A stretch of 64,000 bases of DNA from an uncultured Roseburia sp. (GTDB lineage: Bacteria > Bacillota > Clostridia > Lachnospirales > Lachnospiraceae). The notes under the pieces are model-generated. The model saw only the letters and a list, made by a program, of their open reading frames with translations. It made no database searches and had not been told where the DNA came from. The stretch spans positions 1 to 64,000 of the forward strand of contig CAAELX010000027.1 of NCBI GenBank assembly GCA_900756925.1. Reading direction: 5' to 3'. Each line of letters starts with the position of its first letter. Position 1 is the stretch's first letter. A program made the position numbers and the translations under genes. Shown piece by piece: positions 1 through 8,017 of the stretch.

Positions 1-440
1 GCCTCTCTTTCTATTTTTCCCGCACTCGGAAGCATCCCGACTGAAATATTTAAAATCCGGATTCCATATTTTTCCCTGTTATGCAACAGCCAGTCCACTC
101 CCTCTAATACATGGCTGGTGACACCGTTTCCTTTCTGATCCAGCACTTTCAAAATCACATATTCTACCTTAGGGGCGATTCCTGCATACCGGTAACGGCC
201 TCTGTCATCCTTTGACCTGCTCCCGTTCCCGCCGATAATCCCTGCAACATGGGTTCCATGCCCATTGTCATCGTACATGGAAATCCGTTTCCCGCAGAAA
301 TCACGGAATGCCACTATTCTATTGAAAAAATCCGGATGTGGTGCCGCCCCGGTGTCCATCACAGCCACTGTCACGCGTTTCCCGCTCAGTCCGGCTTTGT
401 AAGCTCTTTCACAATGAATCAGTCTTTTCACACGATCCAT
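1..440 (-). CDS. Subtilisin-like S8 serine protease (5' part, runs off window)
   Basis: The first 146 codons of a secreted-type or cytoplasmic subtilase; the 3' end lies beyond base 1. The catalytic Asp is in VAVMDTG (residue 29) and the catalytic His in DDNGHGTHVAG (residue 61). A typical ISVGM strand before the S1 pocket is seen near the edge. The catalytic Ser region is outside the window. No signal peptide or long propeptide precedes the catalytic domain, which suggests an intracellular ISP-like or short-propeptide type (inference). The ATG at 440 has an upstream AGAGGA. It is separated from pnp by a long hairpin, so it probably has its own promoter. Confidence 0.88.
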   Translation of the reverse strand, partial: MDRVKRLIHCERAYKAGLSGKRVTVAVMDTGAAPHPDFFNRIVAFRDFCGKRISMYDDNGHGTHVAGIIGGNGSRSKDDRGRYRYAGIAPKVEYVILKVLDQKGNGVTSHVLEGVDWLLHNREKYGIRILNISVGMLPSAGKIERE

Positions 441-556
441 AACCCTATTTTATCCTCTTTTTTCCATTATATGAGACCGGTGTGGGAGAGGTGTTAATAG
501 GAAAGAATCCTGTTAGCAGAGCATTTATATTTCATAGGATGTATTTTCCCCTGAAA

Positions 557-610
557 TATAAACTGCCCTGCGACAGACAGCACTCTCTATCCGTCACAGG
601 GCAGTTTATA
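557..610 (-). terminator. Long hairpin after pnp
   Basis: Perfect 14-bp arms at 557-570 and 597-610 (TATAAACTGCCCTG and its complement), with a loop that can pair further. It sits 20 bases past the pnp stop. The T-rich flank is better on the plus strand (ATTTTTTAT), so the structure may work in either direction or mainly stabilise the pnp mRNA 3' end. Confidence 0.65.
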
Positions 611-629
611 TATTTTTTATGTTTCACTC

Positions 630-2723
630 TTATTTATTTGCTGGAACATCCTTCATGGAGAAGCTGATTCTTCCCATCTTGTCTTTGCCAAGGCAGATAA
701 CAGTTACCTTGTCGCCAAGTGTCAGGACATCCTCTACGCGGTTGATTCTCTCTTTGGAAATCTTGGAGATGTGTACCATTCCTTCTTTTCCAGGAGCGAA
801 CTCAATGAATGCGCCGAATTCTTTGATGCTTACAACTGTACCGGTGAAGATCTGGCCTTCCTCGAAATCTGTTGTAATGGTGCGGATCATATCAATTGCC
901 TGTTCCATCTTATCCTTATCTGTACCACATACGGATACAGCGCCATCGTCTGTGATGTCAATCTTCACATCCGTACGGGCAATAATCTCGTTGATCGTCT
1001 TACCCTTCTGTCCTACCACATCACCAATCTTACTCGGGTCAATCTGGATCTGGATAATCTTCGGTGCGTACTCGCCAACCTCTTTACGTGGTTCTGCGAT
1101 CGCTTTGGACATAACCTCATCCATAATATAAAGTCTTGCTTCTCTTGTTCTTGCGATTGCTTCCTCTACGATTGGACGTGTCAGACCATGGATCTTGATA
1201 TCCATCTGGATCGCTGTGATACCCTTATGAGTACCAGTTACCTTAAAGTCCATATCTCCGAAGAAATCCTCTAACCCCTGAATATCAGTCAGGACAATGT
1301 AATCATCATCTGTCTCGCCTGTTACAAGACCACAGGAAATACCTGCTACCATGGATTTGATTGGAACGCCGGCTGCCATAAGTGCCATACAGGAAGCGCA
1401 GGTAGAAGCCATGGAAGTAGATCCGTTGGATTCGAATGTCTCGGATACAGCACGGATTGTATATGGGAACTCTTCCTCGGAAGGCATAACTGCCATAAGT
1501 GCTTTCTCAGCCAGCGCACCGTGCCCGATCTCACGGCGTCCCGGACCACGGGATACCTTTGTCTCACCTACAGAATATGCAGGGAAATTGTACTGGTGCA
1601 TATATCTCTTGGTTGTCACATTGGCATCTAAACCATCAATCTTCTGCACCTCTGATAATGGTGCTAACGTAACAACATCACAGATCTGTGTCTGTCCACG
1701 TGTGAACATAGCAGAACCATGTACTCTCGGGATTAAGTCTACTTCTGCTGCCAACGGACGGATCTGGTTAATCGCACGGCCGTCCGGACGCTTGTGGTCT
1801 TTTAAGATCATCTTGCGGACCGTCTTCTTCTGATACTGGTAAACAGCTTCTCCTAATAGCGGAAGCCATTCTTCGTTCTCTGCAAATGCCTCTGCTAACT
1901 TGTCTGTGATCGCACGGATATTCTCCTCGCGCTTCTGCTTCTCATCTGTGAAGACAGCTGCTTCCATATCTTCCGGAGTTACGATCTCTCTCATAGCTGC
2001 AAACATCTCTTCCGGGATTGCACAGCTTGTATACTCATGCTTCGGCTTGCCGCACTCTGCAACGATCTGATCCATAAATGCTATAACTGTCTGGTTCACA
2101 TCGTGGCACTTGTAGATTGCTTCGATCATCTTCTCTTCCGGAATCTCATTGGCTCCGGCTTCGATCATGATAACCTTCGTTCTTGTAGATGCAACAGTAA
2201 GCTGTAAATCACCCTGATCCCATACTTTCTGGGATGGGTTTACGATAAACTCTCCATCGATCATACCCATCTGTGTCATAGCACATGGACCATCAAACGG
2301 GATATCGGACATTGTTGTAACTAATGCAGAACCGATCATACCAACCACTTCCGGGCGGCACTCTGGATCTACAGACATAACCATATTGTTCAATGTAACA
2401 TCATTACGGTAATCCTTCGGGAATAATGGTCTCATCGGACGGTCAATAACACGGGATGTCAGGATCGCATTCTCGGATGCCTTTCCCTCTCTCTTATTGA
2501 ATCCTCCCGGGATCTTTCCAACTGCGTACATCTTCTCCTCGAATTCTACGCTTAATGGGAAGAAATCTACTCCATCCCTTGGTTTGTCGGATGCTGTAAC
2601 GGTAGATAATACAGTGGTATCACCGTATTTGATCAGGGCAGCACCATTTGCCTGTGCACATACTCTTCCGATGTCTACAGTCAGTGTTCTGCCTGCAAGT
2701 TCCATTGAAAAACTCTTATACAT
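630..2723 (-). CDS. pnp: Polyribonucleotide nucleotidyltransferase (PNPase)
   Basis: PNPase, a phosphorolytic 3'-5' exoribonuclease of mRNA decay. The 697 residues are the usual length. Two RNase PH-type domains are followed by a KH domain (IDPSKIGDVVGQKGKTI, near residue 555) and a C-terminal S1 domain (GQIFTGTVVSIKEFGAFIEF). The start is MYKSFSMELAG at 2723, because GGAG lies 8 bases upstream; the frame stays open for 29 more codons, but those do not resemble the family. It lies downstream of rpsO, the classic rpsO-pnp order, with a hairpin terminator between them. Confidence is high. Confidence 0.97.
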   Translation of the reverse strand: MYKSFSMELAGRTLTVDIGRVCAQANGAALIKYGDTTVLSTVTASDKPRDGVDFFPLSVEFEEKMYAVGKIPGGFNKREGKASENAILTSRVIDRPMRPLFPKDYRNDVTLNNMVMSVDPECRPEVVGMIGSALVTTMSDIPFDGPCAMTQMGMIDGEFIVNPSQKVWDQGDLQLTVASTRTKVIMIEAGANEIPEEKMIEAIYKCHDVNQTVIAFMDQIVAECGKPKHEYTSCAIPEEMFAAMREIVTPEDMEAAVFTDEKQKREENIRAITDKLAEAFAENEEWLPLLGEAVYQYQKKTVRKMILKDHKRPDGRAINQIRPLAAEVDLIPRVHGSAMFTRGQTQICDVVTLAPLSEVQKIDGLDANVTTKRYMHQYNFPAYSVGETKVSRGPGRREIGHGALAEKALMAVMPSEEEFPYTIRAVSETFESNGSTSMASTCASCMALMAAGVPIKSMVAGISCGLVTGETDDDYIVLTDIQGLEDFFGDMDFKVTGTHKGITAIQMDIKIHGLTRPIVEEAIARTREARLYIMDEVMSKAIAEPRKEVGEYAPKIIQIQIDPSKIGDVVGQKGKTINEIIARTDVKIDITDDGAVSVCGTDKDKMEQAIDMIRTITTDFEEGQIFTGTVVSIKEFGAFIEFAPGKEGMVHISKISKERINRVEDVLTLGDKVTVICLGKDKMGRISFSMKDVPANK

Positions 2724-2970
2724 TCTTTTTCTCCTTTTTCTATCTATTCTTAATGACGCCACAACACACAGTGTGGCTGATACAGAAGTACCGAAACTAC
2801 TGAACCACACATGCTCTCATCCGTTTGCGGATCAGCTGCCCTGCCCGGACAGTACGCATGTATCCTTCAGTGGTCTCGGGATTTAGACTTCTGCCTCATT
2901 CCATTTTACTAAAAAGCCTGCGATTATACAAGCAAAAACTGTTTCGCCGGAATACTCCTTTGAAACGGAA

Positions 2971-3000
2971 AAATAGAGCGGCGCAAACTCCGCTCTATTT
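2971..3000 (-). terminator. Intrinsic terminator after rpsO
   Basis: Perfect 11-bp arms at 2971-2981 and 2990-3000 (AAATAGAGCGG / CCGCTCTATTT) with an 8-base loop, then TT on the minus strand. It starts just past the rpsO stop. It would limit, but perhaps not abolish, read-through into pnp. Confidence 0.75.
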
Positions 3001-3013
3001 CCATTCTTATGAA

Positions 3014-3280
3014 TTATTTTCTTAATCCTAAGCTTTCGATTAATGCACGGTATCTCTCGATATCCATTTTCTTTAAGTATGCTAATAAGCCACGTCTCTG
3101 TCCTACCATTTTCAGAAGACCTCTTCTGGAATGATGGTCATTCGGGTTCTCTTTTAAGTGATCTGTTAACTCTGTGATGCGAGCTGTTAAAAGAGCTACC
3201 TGTACTTCTGGTGATCCAGTGTCATTTGCTGTTCTGCCATACTTAGCGATAATTTCCTGTTTCTTTTCCTTTGCGATCAT
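3014..3280 (-). CDS. rpsO: 30S ribosomal protein S15
   Basis: Small-subunit primary binding protein at the 16S rRNA central-domain three-way junction. It has 88 residues (family about 89), with the S15 signature [15 protein letters not shown] and [22 protein letters not shown]. The start ATG at 3280 follows GGAGGATCATAAC. A good promoter lies about 100 bases upstream. The leader between them is long enough for the autogenous S15 control known in other bacteria, but I cannot recognise a specific fold. Confidence 0.98.
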   Translation of the reverse strand: MIAKEKKQEIIAKYGRTANDTGSPEVQVALLTARITELTDHLKENPNDHHSRRGLLKMVGQRRGLLAYLKKMDIERYRALIESLGLRK

Positions 3281-3383
3281 GTTATGATCCTCCTTCTTAT
3301 TCTTAATCGCCCGATAATGCATGATACTCAGTAAAAGGTCGGAGTGTCCATCTACCGAATATGGGCTAAACTCATACCTGCAC

Positions 3384-3413
3384 AGTATAGCATAAACCAT
3401 GCAGGTTTGTAAA
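3384..3413 (-). promoter_or_regulatory. Predicted sigma-A promoter of rpsO
   Basis: On the minus strand, -35 TTTACA (3408-3413), an 18-base spacer and an extended -10 TGC-TATACT (3384-3389). It gives a leader of about 97 nt before rpsO. Confidence 0.65.
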
Positions 3414-3443
3414 CAACTTTTTTGTGGAAATTCCAATCAATTT

Positions 3444-4655
3444 TTAATTGGAAAGAACCCTTACTACTTTCACCGGATTTCTATAATAAGCTCCGGAGAT
3501 CTTAATACCGCTCTTCGGGGAACTTGCATGTACTACCTGTCCATTTCCGATGTAAATAGCAACATGGTTGATCCGTTTGCCGTTGCCGTAGAAGAACAGG
3601 TCTCCCGGCTGTGCTTCCGAAGAGGAAATGGAAGTTCCGCATCCTGCCTGTGATACGGAGGAATGTGGAAGTGATACGCCGTACTTGGCAAATACACTCA
3701 TGACAAAGCCGGAGCAGTCAGCTCCCCTTGTCAGGCTTGTACCGCCCCAGACATATGGATTTCCGACAAACTGGCATGCATAAGAGACAAGATCTACACG
3801 GACATCTGATACGCCCTGACCGTAACGAATTTCTGTCATTGTCATCGCTGTCGGAAGTTCTGTGGAAATCTCTACATAGTCAGCAGATACATATCCCTCA
3901 TCACTGTCGACGTTTACCTTTACCCAGCCGTCTAACTGCTCTAATACCTCAAGCTCTTCCCCGATTGGCATTGCTGTCATAATGCTGCAGTCTGTATTCG
4001 GCTCCTCACGCACATACAGTGTGGTAGTTGTCACCTTTGCAACAGTCTCTACGGCTTCCTCTGCCAGTGCTGCGGCCTCATCCCCTGTCACTAAGTACTC
4101 GGACTTCACATAACCGGATACCTCACCGGATGTGATCTTTGTCCATTCACCCTCTGTTCCTAAAATCTCACATGCAGCCTTATTCGGCATCTTGCCGACA
4201 ACAGACGCATCTGTGCTGGCTGCCTCCCTGACATTTAAGTTTCCATCTACCACTGCAATTCCAAGATTCTGATACCCATATATAGTAGTCGGTTCTGTAA
4301 CTACCTCTGTATTCTCCTCTGCGGCAGCCTCTGCTTCCGGAACTGCTTCCTCTTCAGTAACAGATTCCGTCTCAGCAACGTTCTCTGTCTCCACCGGCTG
4401 CTCCGTCTCCTCCTGTCCGGCTGCGGTCAGGCTGATTCCGGTATCAGAAACAGCTGCCTGGCTGTCTGCAGACAATGCCTCTGCAGTTACACTTGCGATT
4501 CCCGCTGTCAGTGACGCATCATTCTCTGCTGCCTCCGCGGTTATGCTTGTATTCTGAACTTTTTTATCTGATCTTCCATTACCGATTGCCGCAGCAGAAA
4601 TTACAATTGATCCTGCCACTCCAAGGCATAATGCCCTGACATATCTGGACTTCAT
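3444..4655 (-). CDS. Secreted NlpC/P60 peptidoglycan hydrolase with two SH3b domains
   Basis: A cell-wall endopeptidase of 403 residues. The N-terminus (MKSRYVRALCLGVAGSIVIS) is a signal or anchor segment. It is followed by an Ala/Glu/Val-rich acidic linker, two bacterial SH3 domains (LNVREAAS... and LYVREEPN...) and a C-terminal NlpC/P60 domain. The catalytic Cys is in GADCSGF, with His in INHVAIYIG and a third polar residue in VVHASS. The ATG at 4655 is preferred; an in-frame TTG upstream at 4697 lacks a ribosome-binding site. It probably cleaves gamma-D-Glu-diamino acid bonds (family knowledge). It is expressed from its own near-consensus promoter at 4730-4758. Confidence 0.9.
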   Translation of the reverse strand: MKSRYVRALCLGVAGSIVISAAAIGNGRSDKKVQNTSITAEAAENDASLTAGIASVTAEALSADSQAAVSDTGISLTAAGQEETEQPVETENVAETESVTEEEAVPEAEAAAEENTEVVTEPTTIYGYQNLGIAVVDGNLNVREAASTDASVVGKMPNKAACEILGTEGEWTKITSGEVSGYVKSEYLVTGDEAAALAEEAVETVAKVTTTTLYVREEPNTDCSIMTAMPIGEELEVLEQLDGWVKVNVDSDEGYVSADYVEISTELPTAMTMTEIRYGQGVSDVRVDLVSYACQFVGNPYVWGGTSLTRGADCSGFVMSVFAKYGVSLPHSSVSQAGCGTSISSSEAQPGDLFFYGNGKRINHVAIYIGNGQVVHASSPKSGIKISGAYYRNPVKVVRVLSN

Positions 4656-4729
4656 CTTACTTAACCATACCTTTCTGTATGCTGCATTGCGCAGCAAAAA
4701 ACGATAAAATTTATCACGAAACTTTCTCT

Positions 4730-4758
4730 AGTATAGCAGGGTACGGTTTCCTTGTCAA
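4730..4758 (-). promoter_or_regulatory. Near-consensus promoter of the NlpC/P60 gene
   Basis: -35 TTGACA (4753-4758), 17-base spacer, extended -10 TGC-TATACT (4730-4735) on the minus strand, about 75 bases before the start codon. Confidence 0.8.
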
Positions 4759-4789
4759 TTGTAATTGTAATATTTTTGTAATATTTTTG

Positions 4790-5710
4790 TTACAGATTTC
4801 GAAAATAAGCCTCCGCATACGCAATGTCATTCTCCATCTGTTCCTTGAGTGCCTCAATATTTTCGAACTTATGCTCCGCGCGGATTTTGCTGATAAATTC
4901 CACTGTTACAATTCTGTCATAGACATTTTCGTGGAAATCGAGCAGATATGTCTCTACCCCAACCGGGTTATTTCCTTCTATAGTCGGCTTACATCCCACA
5001 TTCGTGACTCCCTGATACCGCGCTTCGCCGATTACCACCTCCGACACATACACACCAAATGGCGGCAGGAGCTTCTCCTCCGGGGGAATCAGGTTAATCG
5101 TTGGGATTCCGATCGTCCTGCCAATCTGATTGCCATGTTTCACCATTCCCTTCACAAAATAGCGGTAACCAAGCAGATGGTTTGCTTTCTCAATATTACC
5201 GGCTGCAATCTCCTCCCGCACAAAAGTGCTGCTGATATCCCTGGCATCCTCTTTCATCTTCTTTAAAATCAGCGCCTCATATCCAAGCTTTCCGGCATAC
5301 TCCTGAAGCATTCTGTAATCGCCACGCCTGTTGTGTCCGAAACGGAAGTCCTCCCCGGCAACAACGCACTTCACATGCAGTCGTTCCACCAATATCCGGA
5401 TAAAGTCCTCCGGCTCCATGTGCATCACTTCTTCCGTAAACGGGCATTCGATCAGATAATCAATCCCCATCTCCTCGAAAATATGCATCTTCTCATCGTT
5501 GGTTGTGAGTACCTTCGCCTCCACATGCTGCACGTTTCTGCGCGGGGGGATATCGAAAGTAAAAATGGCTGCTTTCAGCCCTTCCCTCTTCTTCTCCGCA
5601 AGTCGTTCCATGAGAAGTTCGTGTCCTCTGTGGATCCCATCGAACTTTCCAAGGGAGATCACGGTGTCCTCTTCTATTTGAAAATCAACTGTATTTCTGA
5701 TATATTTCAT
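4790..5710 (-). CDS. ribF: Bifunctional riboflavin kinase / FAD synthetase
   Basis: Makes FMN and then FAD from riboflavin. It has 306 residues. The N-terminal nucleotidyltransferase domain shows GKFDGIHRGHELL near residue 22 and a later ISSTFVREEI (the conserved (S/T)xxR motif). The C-terminal flavokinase domain shows GRTIGIPTINL and GVYVS. It overlaps the end of truB by 4 bases (ATGA), so the two are translationally coupled at the end of the nusA/infB operon. There is no room for an FMN riboswitch in front of it. Confidence 0.96.
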   Translation of the reverse strand: MKYIRNTVDFQIEEDTVISLGKFDGIHRGHELLMERLAEKKREGLKAAIFTFDIPPRRNVQHVEAKVLTTNDEKMHIFEEMGIDYLIECPFTEEVMHMEPEDFIRILVERLHVKCVVAGEDFRFGHNRRGDYRMLQEYAGKLGYEALILKKMKEDARDISSTFVREEIAAGNIEKANHLLGYRYFVKGMVKHGNQIGRTIGIPTINLIPPEEKLLPPFGVYVSEVVIGEARYQGVTNVGCKPTIEGNNPVGVETYLLDFHENVYDRIVTVEFISKIRAEHKFENIEALKEQMENDIAYAEAYFRNL

Positions 5711-6606
5711 AGTTCCATAAACACTTTCACCGGTTTGAAATTCCCTCTCTCCTGCTGGAATTCGTAAATCCCGATAAAGTGATCCTTTTCGTCGTAAATT
5801 CTAATCGGTTCTTCCGCAAATGCATTCTCGTAATCCAAGATCATTTCCGGTTCAATCCGGTTTCCATTATATAACACTTTGTCAAACTGTCCGGAAACAA
5901 CTGCTTTCGGGTATTTAGAAAAGACCGAATCCACCGCATGCACAAAGGAAAAATCCCCTGCCTTCACAAGTGTCTCCACCTGCTCTAACTTTAACGCATC
6001 TTCCACGCAAAACTCTGACACACGTGTGCGTAAAAGCTTCTCCATGCAGCCTCCACAGCCGAGTTTTTCCCCGATATCCTGACAGAGCGTCCGGATATAA
6101 GTTCCTTTCGAGCAGTGTACCCGCATCCGAACCTTCGGCAGATTGACCTGCAAAATGTCAATGGAGAAAATCTTCACCGGTCTTGCTGCACGCTCCACCG
6201 TCTTTCCCTCTCTTGCAAGGTCACAGAGCTTCCTTCCATTCACTTTCAGTGCCGAGTACATCGGTGGAACCTGCATGTAATCTCCCACAAAGGAGCGTAT
6301 CGCCTCCCGCACCGTGTCCTCCGACACTGCCACCTCTCTCTGTTCTAGCACTGTGCCGCTGGTATCCTGTGTGTCTGTAACTGTCCCAAGCAGAAGCACT
6401 GCCTCATACTCCTTGCTCTTGTCTGTCAGCAGATCACATACTTTTGTGGCTTTACCAAGACACACAGGCAACACTCCCTCCGCATCCGGATCGAGTGTCC
6501 CTGTGTGTCCGATTTTTTTCTGCTTCAAGATACCACGGAGCTTTGCCACCACATCAAAAGATGTATATCCTTTTTCTTTATATACATTTATGATTCCGCT
6601 TACCAT
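5707..6606 (-). CDS. truB: tRNA pseudouridine-55 synthase
   Basis: Isomerises U55 to pseudouridine in the T loop of tRNAs. It has 299 residues, with the catalytic motif GHTGTLDPDAEGVLPV (Asp near residue 38) and a C-terminal PUA-like region. The ATG at 6606 (MVSGIINVYKEKG) follows AAAGGA at a proper distance; an in-frame TTG six codons upstream lacks one. It is coupled to ribF by a 4-base overlap and lies 24 bases after nrnA. Confidence 0.96.
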   Translation of the reverse strand: MVSGIINVYKEKGYTSFDVVAKLRGILKQKKIGHTGTLDPDAEGVLPVCLGKATKVCDLLTDKSKEYEAVLLLGTVTDTQDTSGTVLEQREVAVSEDTVREAIRSFVGDYMQVPPMYSALKVNGRKLCDLAREGKTVERAARPVKIFSIDILQVNLPKVRMRVHCSKGTYIRTLCQDIGEKLGCGGCMEKLLRTRVSEFCVEDALKLEQVETLVKAGDFSFVHAVDSVFSKYPKAVVSGQFDKVLYNGNRIEPEMILDYENAFAEEPIRIYDEKDHFIGIYEFQQERGNFKPVKVFMEL

Positions 6607-6630
6607 ACTGTATCCTTTTTCCAATTAAAT

Positions 6631-7584
6631 TTACTGCTGCAGTTCTTTCTCAATATCTGCAACGATCGAAGCAACGATCTGCTCCGGATCCCCGCTCATC
6701 GAGAAGCCTGCCGCTCTCTTGTGTCCGCCGCCGCCGTATTTCACCGCAATCGCAGACAGATCTACTAACTTCTTCGACCTGGTACTGATCTTGAACTCAC
6801 CATCTTCAAGTTCATATAAAAAGATGGCTGCCTCCACATCCTTCGTCACCCGAAGCTGGCTTACAATACCATCTAAATGCTTTGGAAGCACGTCATACTC
6901 TTCCATCTCACGCTTTGTAATCACACTTGAAATACATCTTCCATCTAAATGCAGCTGACTCTTCAACAGTGCAAGACCCATAATCCGGTTCTGGTTATAA
7001 GTCTTCGTAAAGAATGTCTCATCGATAATCCGGGAGAAATCAATTCCCTTTGTCATCAGCTTTCCGGCGATCTCCATCGTCTTCCTTGAAGTGCACGAAT
7101 ACTGGAACACACCTGTATCATGCACAATTCCAGTGTAAATGCACTCCGCCATCTCGCGGTCGAGCCGCTCGTATGGAAGCAGATCAAAGATCAGCTCACA
7201 GGTCGAGCTTGCTTCTGGAACGATATAATTGTGTTCTGCAAAGCTTAAGTTGCTCACATGATGGTCCACACAGACGGTGTGTGCTGCACTCTCAAAATAC
7301 TTTGCTGCATTTCCAAGCCTTGCCGCATCCCCGCAGTCCAATGCAATAAAAAGGTCATAGGTTCTGCCATCCGGCCACTCGTTTATGATCTCTTCTGAAC
7401 GCTTTAAAAACTTAAAAATATTCGGGATCGGTTCTAAGTAGAGATCCGCCTTCACATGCGGAAAGTAAGTCTTAATATAATTATAGGTTGCCAGGCAGGA
7501 GCCCACACAGTCACCATCCGGTCTGACATGACCGGCAATGGCGACCGTATCCGCTTCCGCCAGGAAAATATCCAGATTGTCCAT
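6631..7584 (-). CDS. nrnA: DHH-family oligoribonuclease / pAp phosphatase
   Basis: NrnA-type enzyme that degrades nano-RNAs and dephosphorylates 3'-phosphoadenosine 5'-phosphate. It has 317 residues. The DHH domain has metal ligands in GHVRPDGDCVGS, ALDCGDAARLG and VDHHVSN. The C-terminal DHHA1 domain has the glycine-rich GGGGHKRAAGFSM. It is 5 bases downstream of rbfA and inside the nusA-infB operon, its common place in Firmicutes. Confidence 0.95.
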   Translation of the reverse strand: MDNLDIFLAEADTVAIAGHVRPDGDCVGSCLATYNYIKTYFPHVKADLYLEPIPNIFKFLKRSEEIINEWPDGRTYDLFIALDCGDAARLGNAAKYFESAAHTVCVDHHVSNLSFAEHNYIVPEASSTCELIFDLLPYERLDREMAECIYTGIVHDTGVFQYSCTSRKTMEIAGKLMTKGIDFSRIIDETFFTKTYNQNRIMGLALLKSQLHLDGRCISSVITKREMEEYDVLPKHLDGIVSQLRVTKDVEAAIFLYELEDGEFKISTRSKKLVDLSAIAVKYGGGGHKRAAGFSMSGDPEQIVASIVADIEKELQQ

Positions 7585-7589
7585 CTCTC

Positions 7590-7991
7590 TTATTCCTGTT
7601 CTTCTGCTTCATCCTCTGACAATACAGCAGCCGCCCTGTCTGCTTCTGTCAAATCGTCAATCATCTTTGACATCTTCACGCCATACTCAATGGACTGGTC
7701 TAAGATGAACGTAATCTGCGGTGTGTTTCTCAGGTTGATATTTTTTGCGAGCAGCATCCTGATATACCCCTCCGCACTCTTTAACCCTTTGATCGTATCC
7801 TGCTGGGACTTTTCATCCCCAAGCACACTGATGTATGCCTTGCATGTCTTTAAGTCCGGTGCCACTTCCACTGCCACCACACTCGTCATCGGGTTGATCC
7901 GCGGATCTTTGATCTCTCCGCGGATGATATTGCTCAGCTCTTTTAAAACTTCCCCGTTAATCCGGGTATTTTTAATACTGTTTTTTCTCAT
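7590..7991 (-). CDS. rbfA: 30S ribosome-binding factor A
   Basis: A KH-fold assembly factor for late maturation of the 30S 5' domain. It has 133 residues: MRKNSIKNTRINGEVLKEL at the start, the conserved IKDPRINPMTSV, and RNTPQITFILDQSIEYG near the end, with an acidic tail. It lies between infB and nrnA in the conserved operon. Confidence 0.95.
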   Translation of the reverse strand: MRKNSIKNTRINGEVLKELSNIIRGEIKDPRINPMTSVVAVEVAPDLKTCKAYISVLGDEKSQQDTIKGLKSAEGYIRMLLAKNINLRNTPQITFILDQSIEYGVKMSKMIDDLTEADRAAAVLSEDEAEEQE

Positions 7992-8017
7992 ATTTTATGC
8001 CTCTCAATCACAAGTTT

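Noticed and set aside
2724..2810. 29-codon N-terminal extension of PNPase
   Set aside because: Not family-like, and a good ribosome-binding site precedes the ATG at 2723.
2923..2928. TATAAT as the pnp promoter -10
   Set aside because: A perfect hexamer on the minus strand, but no acceptable -35 at 16-18 bases; pnp may rely on read-through from rpsO.
4698..5710. FMN riboswitch before ribF
   Set aside because: ribF overlaps truB by 4 bases, so there is no leader; no conserved FMN aptamer segments occur.
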